8,904 bases of DNA from an uncultured Bacteroidales bacterium. Lineage in GTDB: Bacteria; Bacteroidota; Bacteroidia; Bacteroidales; Paludibacteraceae. Where the stretch lies: the NCBI GenBank assembly GCA_946619625.1, contig CAMOMF010000229.1:1-8904 (forward strand), in the 5' to 3' direction. The translations under genes were made by a program, and so were the position numbers. Positions 1 through 8,193 of the stretch are shown piece by piece; positions within the stretch are counted from its first letter, which is position 1; every line of letters starts with the position of its first letter. The notes under the pieces are model-generated. The model made no database searches. It was not told the DNA's origin and saw only the letters and a list, made by a program, of their open reading frames with translations.

Positions 1-7
1 AAAGCAG

Positions 8-15
8 TAACTTTG
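8..15 (+). promoter_or_regulatory. Bacteroidetes-type -7 promoter element
   Basis: TAACTTTG fits the TAnnTTTG -7 consensus of the Bacteroidetes primary sigma factor. It lies about 50 bases before the start codon at 64, which leaves a plausible leader of roughly 40 bases. The matching -33 TTTG element would fall upstream of the window, so only half of the promoter can be checked. A short inverted repeat (CGGA at 26-29, TCCG at 33-36) lies in the predicted leader but is too small to interpret. Confidence 0.55.
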
Positions 16-63
16 CAGCGCTTTTCGGAAAATCCGTTTGCACTGAACAAAAAATAATGTATT

Positions 64-459
64 ATGAAACTCAAAAAAATTATTTTATTGGCACTGGGGT
101 TGTTTTTTGCCATGCCAATGTTTCTTACTGCTGACGAGCAAGAAGTAGAAATTCAACTAATTGAAATTGTTGGGATGGAAGATCCACTCGGCGATGAGCC
201 TCTTGACGGTCCTGGTAAAGCAGGAAGCACCCCCACTCAACCTACCGATTTCCGCGCCACTATTACTGGTCGCACGCTCGCGGTGAGTGTAGATAACGCG
301 AACAACACGCAGGTGATTGTACGCAATGCGTCTGGCAGTGTGGTGCTCAACTCGCAGTTCTACGGCTTCACGGCAGAACAACTGGCGGCAACCGGTGCAC
401 ACACCATCGAAATCCGCAATGGTGGTCTCACCCTCGTCGGCTCGTTCACTGCCCGCTGA
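64..459 (+). CDS. small secreted DUF3244-like protein
   Basis: This is a 131-residue exported protein of unknown function. Residues 1-23 form a Sec signal peptide with a Lys-rich start, a hydrophobic stretch and a cleavage site at about LTA|DE; no lipobox cysteine is present. An acidic linker follows to about residue 55. Residues 57-131 then form a predicted beta-sandwich with PTQPTDFRATI, NNTQVIVRNASGSVV and GAHTIEIRNGG, which I recognise as the DUF3244 pattern of small Bacteroidales proteins. This domain resembles a T9SS C-terminal sorting domain in layout but lacks the YPNP opening. The start is fixed by the signal peptide; no Shine-Dalgarno sequence is visible, which is normal for the phylum. 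The gene has its own promoter and terminator and so is probably transcribed apart from the RHS operon. G+C rises from about one third in the first 40 codons to above one half afterwards. Its link to the RHS genes is positional only. Confidence 0.85.
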   Translation: MKLKKIILLALGLFFAMPMFLTADEQEVEIQLIEIVGMEDPLGDEPLDGPGKAGSTPTQPTDFRATITGRTLAVSVDNANNTQVIVRNASGSVVLNSQFYGFTAEQLAATGAHTIEIRNGGLTLVGSFTAR

Positions 460-477
460 TGCAGTTTGACACTCTTC

Positions 478-522
478 ACTTATCCCGCGTGTATAGGCGC
501 GCGGGGTAAGTATCTTTTCGTT
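478..522 (+). terminator. rho-independent terminator after the DUF3244-like gene
   Basis: ACTTATCCCGCG (478-489) pairs with CGCGGGGTAAGT (500-511) to give a 12-bp stem with a single G-U wobble and a 10-base loop. A T-rich run follows immediately (512-522). It begins 18 bases after the stop codon at 459 and separates this gene from the RHS operon. Any transcription of the 920-aa gene would need readthrough or a promoter between about 512 and 602. I could not identify a convincing TAnnTTTG element there. Confidence 0.8.
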
Positions 523-602
523 CAAAATCCCAAATAACCAAAATACCCATTAAGAAAGGAGTATTCTTTACTTATTTATGCAAAATTCTTTTAAAAAGTA
601 GT

Positions 603-3365
603 ATGAAGAAACATTTTTGTTTGATAATTACTATATTGGGCATACTTAATACATGTTTCGCAGAGGAATCTCTCTCCTCTGGTGAAATTATCTCTGTATC
701 CCCAGTGACGGGTCAGTTGCAATATACTCTTCCGTTATACACAATAGAAGACTTCGACTTTAAATGGCCTATTTCGTTGTCTTACACAAGTGATGGGTTC
801 CGTCCGTATGATTATAGTTTTCCCGTTGGTCAAAATTGGCAATTTTTGGCTGGTGGTGTAATATCGCGCGAAATAATAGGAGTAGCCGATGATATGGATA
901 CCGCGATATGCCATCACAATGTCTTAAACCCGTGTACTCCAAACAATAATGTTGGGCATTTGGCATACATCAAATATTCTAACAGAGGGAGGTCTAACAT
1001 TACACATGAGGATATTGGCAGCGATATATATACTTTTACGTTTGGTTCGTATTCGGGTTGTTTTGTCTTTGATAGTGTGGGTAATGCCCAAATACTAAGT
1101 GGTGATTACGTGGATATTGATGCTACAAACGTTCCTCTCCAACACAACGAATTTATTAATGGTTGGCGGAATACATTTGATGTTTCTCCTTCCTGCTTTA
1201 TTCTTACAACATTAGATGGATACAAGTATTATTTTGGTTCAACAACCTCAACAGCTCCCTTGGAGTATGGTGGAACTCTCTCTGACGGTCCCACACAACC
1301 AATCATTGCTTGGCACTTACATAAAATAGTAGCACCTAATGATGAGACTCTTGAATTTCACTATCGTTCATCTAACCAACCATTATGGCGGCATGAAGAG
1401 TATTACAGATGGATGCAAAATATTAATCATTCAATAATAGTTGAAGCAAATCCGATTCAGTCTGATAGTTTAGACATAATACAAATTGGCCATGATCAGA
1501 ATGATATCTACCATCCCGATGGGGGCACAACTCAATTGTTCCGATATGCCATTCTTGATTCTATAACAAATACAAAAACAGGTTTGTCTGTTTCCTTTAC
1601 TTATGCATGGCTTAATAATAAAGTGTTTCAATCTAGATTTATTTCCCATCCCGCAATAGATTCTCTTAAACCATATCTTACTGCAATGAATGTTAAGGTC
1701 AGTGGTCAAGTGCGTAAATCATGGACATTTAACTACCTTGGTCAATCCAATATAGATGAAGGAGACGGACTACAATCCCGATATTTTCTTCAGTCTGCAA
1801 CGGATGGATGCGGAGAGACTTATTCTTTTGATTACGACTTGTCAGAATCAAATAATTTTCCATCATACTTTTTTGCTGCTATTGACACATATGGCTATGA
1901 AACAGCTCTTTCAAAATATGGGTCACTTATTAGTAGTTCTAACCCTCTTGGTGCCACAAACAATTATACTTATTCTGGAGTAGTATTGGATTCTGTCCGA
2001 ATTCCTTTTTTCTCTAATGAAACATGGCGCACCAAAACTATTTACTATCCGCATCAATTGTGTCATACTATACGTATTAAAACCATTTCTGTTACAGATG
2101 GAACTTCCCTACTATATTCAAAACACTATAATTATGGTGAAATAGAACACGCTTCTCCTGCCAAAGCTCCAATATTTCCCCCATTCCCTTCTCAAAATGG
2201 TTCAGGCGTCTTAAATTTGGATTATGCATGCTATCGAACATCGGGAAAGAAATTTTTCATTATTCCTACAATGCAACTTCATGGGGCAAACACATTTCCA
2301 ATTACCTATAGTCAAGTCTCGGAATCTTTGTACGATGCATCGCAAACCATAGTACGCACAAATAAGTACACTTTTAAAACAGATAGTTTCACCTACTGCG
2401 GGAGGCTTGACAATTCTTCTTCATTTATAGACTTACATAAAGTAATAAACTATTTCCAACCCTTAAAATGGTATCACTTACTCAAAAACCAAAAAGAATT
2501 TGATGCTTCTATGCAATTAAAATCCAATATTATTGAAGAATATGGCGGTCCGGCATCAAATAACAACCAAATGTATTCGAGATATAGTTACTATTTCAAT
2601 ATTCCATCAGGTAAGTATTATTGTACTGATAAAACAGAATGGCATAGAGGAATATCTTCCGTAACATCTTCAAACTTCGATTCAAAATTCAGACTAACTT
2701 TTCAAAGTGTCACGCAAGGCAATCAAACACTTTTTGCCCGCCAGGTGTATCCAGATATGATTACTCAAGGTATCCCCCATGGAATTCCTTCTGGTATAGA
2801 TAGCTGTTTTATAGGGAACCGATTCTTGGTGTTGCATAATATGATAAATAGTCCGGTGGAAATTTATAGCGGATACATTGATAATGGGGTTGAATATACC
2901 ACTTCAGGCACCTTAGTCCTGCATAAAGTAAATATTGTGCAACTTCTTCATAACCAGACGCTCGTTGATTTTACTAAAATCACACATACTTTACATTTAT
3001 CAGAGCCTATCATGTCCTACAACCCCATACATGCAGATAATTTTGCGATGGTTTTTACTGCTAACTACGATACCACTTCCATCTCACATTATATCCATTG
3101 GAATAGATTAAATTGGGAACAAGAAACTACGTCTGCATTGAGAACACATTACCAATGGTCTGCTGATTTTATGTATCCTATTTCCAAAACAATTGGTGGA
3201 TATACTTGGTCATATTCCTATACACCTTATCTTGGTGTTACATCTGAAACTGACCCTCGAGGTATTGTAACCAAATATCAGTACGATACGTGTGGAAGGT
3301 TAATGGAGAAATACATTTGGCGCAACAACCAAAAAGAGATTCTGGAACATTACATTTACCATTAA
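603..3365 (+). CDS. secreted RHS-shell protein, N-terminal-half type
   Basis: The 920-residue protein is probably one half of an RHS-type hollow shell. Residues 1-20 are a signal peptide, cut at about CFA|EE. Residues 29-90 carry the opening shared by Bacteroidetes RHS and SpvB/TcdB-like proteins: VSPVTGQLQYTLPLY, then PISLSYTSDGF, then GQNWQFLAGGVISRE. Beta-strand-rich sequence follows, with recognisable RHS-shell segments near residues 395-412 (TDGCGETYSFDYD) and 440-459 (NPLGATNNYTYSG). The C-terminus holds at least one clear RHS/YD repeat around Y894-D895 (KYQYDTCGRLMEKY). The protein then stops with no RHS core, toxin tip or sorting domain. This suggests that the 1095-aa protein encoded further downstream completes the shell, as TcC completes TcB; that is inference. 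No Shine-Dalgarno sequence is seen, and the ATG is fixed by the signal peptide. The coding sequence is AT-rich compared with the RHS core downstream. Confidence 0.85.
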   Translation: MKKHFCLIITILGILNTCFAEESLSSGEIISVSPVTGQLQYTLPLYTIEDFDFKWPISLSYTSDGFRPYDYSFPVGQNWQFLAGGVISREIIGVADDMDTAICHHNVLNPCTPNNNVGHLAYIKYSNRGRSNITHEDIGSDIYTFTFGSYSGCFVFDSVGNAQILSGDYVDIDATNVPLQHNEFINGWRNTFDVSPSCFILTTLDGYKYYFGSTTSTAPLEYGGTLSDGPTQPIIAWHLHKIVAPNDETLEFHYRSSNQPLWRHEEYYRWMQNINHSIIVEANPIQSDSLDIIQIGHDQNDIYHPDGGTTQLFRYAILDSITNTKTGLSVSFTYAWLNNKVFQSRFISHPAIDSLKPYLTAMNVKVSGQVRKSWTFNYLGQSNIDEGDGLQSRYFLQSATDGCGETYSFDYDLSESNNFPSYFFAAIDTYGYETALSKYGSLISSSNPLGATNNYTYSGVVLDSVRIPFFSNETWRTKTIYYPHQLCHTIRIKTISVTDGTSLLYSKHYNYGEIEHASPAKAPIFPPFPSQNGSGVLNLDYACYRTSGKKFFIIPTMQLHGANTFPITYSQVSESLYDASQTIVRTNKYTFKTDSFTYCGRLDNSSSFIDLHKVINYFQPLKWYHLLKNQKEFDASMQLKSNIIEEYGGPASNNNQMYSRYSYYFNIPSGKYYCTDKTEWHRGISSVTSSNFDSKFRLTFQSVTQGNQTLFARQVYPDMITQGIPHGIPSGIDSCFIGNRFLVLHNMINSPVEIYSGYIDNGVEYTTSGTLVLHKVNIVQLLHNQTLVDFTKITHTLHLSEPIMSYNPIHADNFAMVFTANYDTTSISHYIHWNRLNWEQETTSALRTHYQWSADFMYPISKTIGGYTWSYSYTPYLGVTSETDPRGIVTKYQYDTCGRLMEKYIWRNNQKEILEHYIYH

Positions 3366-3378
3366 AACGTGTTAGATT

Positions 3379-4347
3379 ATGAAAAAACATTTCACACTGA
3401 TATTTCTTCTATTTGCGCTCAATACATTGAATGCGCAGGACACCATTCTTGTCCATCCCACGTTACCTGTTTCATCCGATTTTACGGGCACAGGACTCGT
3501 TTGGGACTGCTCAACTGCTTCCTTGGAACAAGAGCAACCTATTTTCTTCCGTCCAAAGTTAAACAACCCAAGTCGGCTGTCCGTTTATGATGGCTATACA
3601 CACTACCATCTAATTTTACACGAAGACACCACTCTCTTGATCGGTTACGAGAATAGGTCTTTCCAGATTTCTCTCATACAACCGACTCTGCGTTTTTGTT
3701 CGGTTGCATTAGGCGATACAATAAGGGATTCATTTTTTGGGCAAGGAGAATATTGCCACTCTACTTCATACACAATTGACGGTAGCAGTTACCTGACGAC
3801 AGATGCAAGCGGCTTAATGAAACTTCCATTGGGTAGTTTCCAAGTGACACGCTCTCGCTTCCATCGCGATATTACGATGTATGGTTTGGATACCGTTAAT
3901 GTGATAGAAGACACCTATCAATGGTTCTCACCAGCAATCGCTTTCCCATTGTTTGAACAACACGAGGTAAGGGAATTTGTTGGAGGAGAAGACACTCTCG
4001 TAGTCTGTCAAGCCATTATCTATGACCTGTCAGAGGAAGAACTCACACAAATTACACAAGTTGATAGTTTACAAGCAGGGGCGAACATGGTTATCTCTTC
4101 TTTGATGCATTACCCCAATCCTGTTGTCTCACAGGTGACTGCTCAATACACATTAGGCATAGATGCAGACATACATGCTGTCCTTACCACCAGTTCAGGA
4201 CTGCCTATGTGGAGCCAACATCTCGGCATGCAGGAAGCCGGAGAGCATTCCATCACCATTGACATGTCTGCCTATCCGCGTGGCTCCTATGAATTACATG
4301 TAACAACCGGAGGCTTAACCGTTAGCGAAACCATTATAAAGATATGA
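3379..4347 (+). CDS. secreted protein with T9SS type A-like sorting domain
   Basis: This 322-residue exported protein has a signal peptide at residues 1-19, cut at about LNA|QD. Residues 20-235 form a beta-rich domain I do not recognise. Residues 245-322 look like a type IX secretion system C-terminal sorting domain. It opens with YPNP, continues with a VLTTSSGLPMW strand pair and the SITIDMSAYPRGSYELHV segment, and ends in a short basic strand (ETIIKI). In T9SS organisms such a domain takes the cargo across the outer membrane and is cut off or used for surface attachment. The gene starts 13 bases after the 920-aa gene stops, and its TGA overlaps the next ATG (ATGA, 4344-4347), so it is translationally coupled to the toxin gene. 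It may be the anchor or export partner of the RHS proteins, which lack such a domain. Many Bacteroidales without T9SS carry look-alike domains, so true T9SS use is unproven. Confidence 0.75.
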   Translation: MKKHFTLIFLLFALNTLNAQDTILVHPTLPVSSDFTGTGLVWDCSTASLEQEQPIFFRPKLNNPSRLSVYDGYTHYHLILHEDTTLLIGYENRSFQISLIQPTLRFCSVALGDTIRDSFFGQGEYCHSTSYTIDGSSYLTTDASGLMKLPLGSFQVTRSRFHRDITMYGLDTVNVIEDTYQWFSPAIAFPLFEQHEVREFVGGEDTLVVCQAIIYDLSEEELTQITQVDSLQAGANMVISSLMHYPNPVVSQVTAQYTLGIDADIHAVLTTSSGLPMWSQHLGMQEAGEHSITIDMSAYPRGSYELHVTTGGLTVSETIIKI

Positions 4348-7300
4348 AAACAAAACATTATCATATACTGACAGGGATAGTATCTGTTCTGTCCGCTTTT
4401 CCCGTGAGTGCAACTGTTGTCCATTCTGGTCGAAGTATCACGATTGTGCAACCTTTGGATGCTTGTGGTAGTGTTCAGGAACAAAATGGCTCAATCAGCA
4501 CGGGAACTGCCCGTGCCGTAATCACGGATACGTATTTTGATGCACTGGGGCATAAATCTCTTTCCATCGTAAGAAAAGGAGCATCTGCAACAAAAGACAT
4601 GGTGATAGATTATGATTGTGACTTTTCAGGGAATGTTAGTCGTATCTCAAGACCATTACCAGTTCTTTCAAACGGAACTTTGCAGGAGGAAGAGATCCCA
4701 TCAACTTTAATAAATTATTACGATGATTCTGCGCCTTACAATTCTTTTTTATACGAGCAAACCAATGGACATCTTCTCCTGTCAGAGACGCAAGCTGGAA
4801 GTTCATATCAAAACCATCCTATCACTTATGTATATAGAGCCAATACCAATAACGAAGTTGCCCTATGGAAAGTTACAGAAAATGGCGTTGAACGTGCAGG
4901 ATTCTATCCGGAGGGAGCACTATCCGTTACTACAAAAACTGATTCCGAAGGGGCATCCGTAAGTCTTTATAAGGATACACGTGGCAAAACAATCATGAGA
5001 TTACAAGGTGAAGAAACAACTTATTATGTATATGACTCTTTTGACCGGTTGCGCTATATCCTGCCACCGGCTGTCAGTGGGCATTTAACCGATGGCATCT
5101 ATTCGTCCACTCACGAACTTATACAACTTTATGGCTATGAGTATCGCTATGATAGGAAAAGTCAATTGGTGATGAAACGACTTCCCGGATGTGACTCTAT
5201 TGTCTATGAATATAACTCTCTTGGACAACTTGTTTATACACAAGACGGAAATCAACGCCAACGAGGTGATTATTGGCTAAAGACAGAGTACGATGATAGG
5301 GGCCGTAAAACGGCAGTTTCCGAGGTCAATCGCTCAGACGGGAGTTACATCAAACGTCTGCAGCAGTTCTACTACGATGATTACTCTGCATTACAAACTC
5401 TCACGCAATTTCAGCAGAACTCGCTCGCCTTTGCATACAAATCGGGCTTTGACAACTCGTATGCTAGTGCGACTGGATTGTTGACGATGACCATTACTTA
5501 TGGTCTCACATCCACGACACAGAATATAGATGTATTCTATTACGACTACAGGGGACGATGCATCCAGCAACAAATAAACGCCATGCAGTATAGCAACACT
5601 ATATGTCACGCTTACCATTTCGATGGAACGGAGACAAAGAGATTACTCACTCATAGCGAATTGGACATGAAAGAAGAGTATAACTTTAGTTATGATTACT
5701 TGGGAAGGCAAACGACTACGGAATATGGAGTCGGAGAGAAAGGCGATATGGATGACGTTATCCAAAGTGTTAAGTCATATGACGAAGTGGGACGCCAATA
5801 TCAAACATCGTTTCACAACAATGCCATTACACGTATTGACTCTTTTGATATACGTGGACACCTAACCAAACGGACGGAAGGAGTTTTTACCGAAAGACTT
5901 TACTATGCGGACAACCTCCCAAACTATGCTACCCCATACTACAACGGGCTCATTTCTGCAAACAAAGTGTCCATTGGTAATGACGAAGAGTTATTCATGT
6001 ATCAATATGATACTCAAAACAGACTTGTGTCTGCACATGGCAACTCTAAGCGGCTTGAACAATTTGAGTATGACGAAATGGGGAATATTTGCTACATGAA
6101 TCGCAAAGATGAAGACGGTAACTTGGATGTGCTTACATATAGTTATAGCGGGAATCAATTGGTTGAAATTGAGGATATAGCGGGGAACCAGAACTATTAC
6201 AACACAAAAGAGTATGTGGACGCGTCCAGCGTAGATACAACCATGTTTTACGATAAGAATGGCACGATTATTGTGGACTTGGATCGTAACATCTGTGCTA
6301 TTCGGAACAACATACTGAATTTACCAGATACAGTGCAGTTTACGAATGGTAATCAGATAATCAACCATTATGACGCCATGGGTAGAAAACAAAGTACCAT
6401 ATATCGTACGCTCACCACTCCGATAGTGGTGCCGGTAGGTGCTGTGGTTAATCTACCTTCGAACAATTATACGACTCGAACTGTTTATTACTCGGGTAAT
6501 CTGAAGATTGATAGTAATGCAAATGGAACGTTATTTATCTTCTATACCCCGGAAGGGTATTTCCAAACCGATGATTTATCCGGTTATCGCCACCATTGTT
6601 ATTACATTCGTGACCATCTTGGCAATGTCTGTGCCGTCTGGGATTCGCATGCTAATGGGTACACGCAGACCACGTTCTACTACCCGTCCGGTGTTCCCAT
6701 GAACATTAGCACCAATCAGGCTATCCAGCCTAATAAATACAACGGCAAACCATATGAGGAGATGCACGGAATGGATGTCTATGAGTATGAGAGCCGCAAC
6801 TATTACGCCACTATCATGCGCTTCACAGCCATGGATCCCCTCTGTGAGCAGACACCATGGCAAAGCCCCTACGTCTATGCCGCCAATAATCCTGTCTGCA
6901 ACGTAGATTGGATGGGACTGAGCCCGTGGAGTTTTGCAAATGGATCATATGGAACATACCATATGACAATTATAGACGCCTATGGCAAAGTTCTATATCA
7001 TATTGACGATGGCAATATGCTTGTGTATTTATTTGATGGTGATAATTTTGATGAAAATAATATTGATTATAGCACTTTACTGCTCATCGGCTTCGAGTTG
7101 CCGGGGGTGAAATATAAAATAAATAAACCATGTTTATATCTTGGGTTTTTGGAAGGTTCAGGAGGTGGCGGATATACACACGAAGAGCCAAACGTTAATC
7201 CCGTCATTTTTTGTGGAAACCGCCCTGCCACTCCATCGGAAATACGGAGTTGGATACAGGGATCTCCATTGGCTGTATTGATTAGTTCAGCAAGTAATTT

Positions 7301-7631
7301 GGCCCAAGTTGCGGAATATGCTAATAAAGATAATTCCGTTTTTAAAGGGACAAGAGTGCTAGGAAAATTGTTTTCTATAGGTGGAATCATCTATGATGCC
7401 GATAGATTGCTTAAAGGTCAAGATTACGTAGATTCAATCATTGGTATTGTAACAAATTCGCTCTCTTTATCTGGAAATCCTTATTGTCTCCTCGCCGCAA
7501 TGGCAATACTGTCGACATATGAAGTGTGTTTATTTGGGAAAGAAGTAGGCACACAGTTTGTAGAGTGGAATACATATATAAATACTAATAGTTATAATAT
7601 TGTGGGAGATATGTATTTGAATGGATTCTAA
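4344..7631 (+). CDS. DUF6443/RHS-repeat polymorphic toxin
   Basis: The 1095-residue secreted protein is probably a toxin carrier. Residues 1-23 are a signal peptide, cut at about VSA|TV. The following N-terminal region is DUF6443-like (DTYFDALGHKSLSIVRKGAS), then YYVYDSFDRLRYILPP around Y230-D231. A long series of YD repeats follows, including YEYNSLGQL, TEYDDRGRK, YYDYRGRC, SYDYLGRQ, SYDEVGRQ, QYDTQNRL, EYDEMGN and HYDAMGRK. The RHS-associated core runs from about D757 (DHLGNV) through YESRNYYATIMRFTAMDPL (MDPL at 830-833) to NNPVCNVDWMGL (D855-L859). After the core comes a 233-residue variable tip, described separately. By analogy with studied RHS and TcC proteins, the repeats build a shell around the tip, and a core protease releases it; neither is shown here. 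The usual DPxG at the end of the core is DWMG. The start overlaps the previous stop and the end overlaps the next start, so the protein sits in the middle of a coupled operon. Confidence 0.9.
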   Translation: MKTKHYHILTGIVSVLSAFPVSATVVHSGRSITIVQPLDACGSVQEQNGSISTGTARAVITDTYFDALGHKSLSIVRKGASATKDMVIDYDCDFSGNVSRISRPLPVLSNGTLQEEEIPSTLINYYDDSAPYNSFLYEQTNGHLLLSETQAGSSYQNHPITYVYRANTNNEVALWKVTENGVERAGFYPEGALSVTTKTDSEGASVSLYKDTRGKTIMRLQGEETTYYVYDSFDRLRYILPPAVSGHLTDGIYSSTHELIQLYGYEYRYDRKSQLVMKRLPGCDSIVYEYNSLGQLVYTQDGNQRQRGDYWLKTEYDDRGRKTAVSEVNRSDGSYIKRLQQFYYDDYSALQTLTQFQQNSLAFAYKSGFDNSYASATGLLTMTITYGLTSTTQNIDVFYYDYRGRCIQQQINAMQYSNTICHAYHFDGTETKRLLTHSELDMKEEYNFSYDYLGRQTTTEYGVGEKGDMDDVIQSVKSYDEVGRQYQTSFHNNAITRIDSFDIRGHLTKRTEGVFTERLYYADNLPNYATPYYNGLISANKVSIGNDEELFMYQYDTQNRLVSAHGNSKRLEQFEYDEMGNICYMNRKDEDGNLDVLTYSYSGNQLVEIEDIAGNQNYYNTKEYVDASSVDTTMFYDKNGTIIVDLDRNICAIRNNILNLPDTVQFTNGNQIINHYDAMGRKQSTIYRTLTTPIVVPVGAVVNLPSNNYTTRTVYYSGNLKIDSNANGTLFIFYTPEGYFQTDDLSGYRHHCYYIRDHLGNVCAVWDSHANGYTQTTFYYPSGVPMNISTNQAIQPNKYNGKPYEEMHGMDVYEYESRNYYATIMRFTAMDPLCEQTPWQSPYVYAANNPVCNVDWMGLSPWSFANGSYGTYHMTIIDAYGKVLYHIDDGNMLVYLFDGDNFDENNIDYSTLLLIGFELPGVKYKINKPCLYLGFLEGSGGGGYTHEEPNVNPVIFCGNRPATPSEIRSWIQGSPLAVLISSASNLAQVAEYANKDNSVFKGTRVLGKLFSIGGIIYDADRLLKGQDYVDSIIGIVTNSLSLSGNPYCLLAAMAILSTYEVCLFGKEVGTQFVEWNTYINTNSYNIVGDMYLNGF
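6930..7631 (+). other. variable C-terminal tip (putative toxin domain) of the RHS protein
   Basis: This covers residues 863-1095 of the 1095-aa protein. A beta-rich link (IDAYGKVLYHIDDG, VYLFDGDNF) of the kind common after Bacteroidetes RHS cores is followed by a Gly-rich hinge (LEGSGGGGY). The last 120 or so residues are predicted helical, with hydrophobic, glycine-spaced segments: VLGKLFSIGGIIYDADRLL, then DSIIGIVTNSLSLSG, then CLLAAMAILSTYEVCLF. I see no nuclease, deaminase, ADP-ribosyltransferase or peptidase motif. The composition resembles membrane-inserting or glycine-rich helical tips, but I cannot assign a family. Sampled 60-base stretches fall to about 22-38% G+C, against 48-53% in the preceding core, consistent with a module acquired separately. 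A structural or inactive end domain is the alternative. Confidence 0.5.
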
Positions 7632-8193
7632 TAATAACAAAACAAAAACAATGCAAATGGTTTTCACATACTCACATAGTAAATATATTAGAAGTCTGGT
7701 GTTCATTTCTATTACGTGGATACTGTTTCTGGTGTTATTCGTACCAATACTTCCGAATCTATATATTCAAGTTTACTCTTCTGACAATCTGTCTATTATT
7801 CTGAGATTGTTCCTATTATGTGCCGAAGTATTAGTGACAATATATTGTCTCCTTGTGCCACTATATTATCTTTTATGTACTATTCAGTTTTCCCACTATG
7901 ATAAGGATACAATTATTAATTATGACGATAGTACTCAAACAATACATTACAAAAACAATAATAGTCTTATCAAAGAAGAAACATTTTCATTGTCTGACAT
8001 AGTACTTGTAGAACAACACATGAGTCAATGGGGGCCAACTTACCATTGTTTATGCCTAAAAGATGGGAAGAGAATCATTGTTACATCCTTAATCTCTGAC
8101 TTTAATATAGTTATTCGGCAATACGATAGGCAGCGTCCTAACCCAGACGAAGGGCTCTCTTGGGGATTTTGGATACACCTTCCTCGCCAATAG
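7621..8193 (+). CDS. two-helix membrane protein, candidate immunity protein
   Basis: This 190-residue protein has two strongly hydrophobic segments, about residues 25-45 and 63-88, and no cleavable signal peptide. The rest (91-190) is soluble and beta-rich (TIINYDDSTQTIHYK, EETFSLSDIVLVEQH, YHCLCLKDGKRIIV), like the bacterial PH-like domains that follow a membrane hairpin; this resemblance is by eye. The gene overlaps the 3' end of the RHS toxin gene by 11 bases and shares its low G+C, the usual position of an immunity gene. A membrane-bound immunity protein would suit a membrane-acting toxin. The start could instead be M11 at 7651, which follows an A-rich stretch typical of Bacteroidetes initiation regions and leaves a 19-base gap. 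Residues 1-10 are polar and uninformative. It may also simply be a conserved membrane protein unrelated to immunity. No family name is claimed. Confidence 0.7.
   Translation: MDSNNNKTKTMQMVFTYSHSKYIRSLVFISITWILFLVLFVPILPNLYIQVYSSDNLSIILRLFLLCAEVLVTIYCLLVPLYYLLCTIQFSHYDKDTIINYDDSTQTIHYKNNNSLIKEETFSLSDIVLVEQHMSQWGPTYHCLCLKDGKRIIVTSLISDFNIVIRQYDRQRPNPDEGLSWGFWIHLPRQ

Noticed and set aside
157..525. 122-codon minus-strand open frame over the DUF3244-like gene
   Set aside because: It runs opposite a clearly coding gene and starts inside the terminator hairpin; no recognisable protein features.
512..602. Promoter for the RHS operon
   Set aside because: Candidates such as TACTTATT (569-576) and TATTCTTT (562-569) miss two positions of TAnnTTTG, and no TTTG lies at the expected distance upstream.
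603..665. Possible lipobox cysteine (LNTC) in the 920-aa protein
   Set aside because: Thr at -1 is a poor fit to a lipobox, and a good signal peptidase I site (CFA|EE) lies two residues later.
7067..7390. 107-codon minus-strand open frame
   Set aside because: It lies wholly inside the coding sequence of the RHS tip and shows no signal peptide, domain or initiation context; it is a shadow frame.
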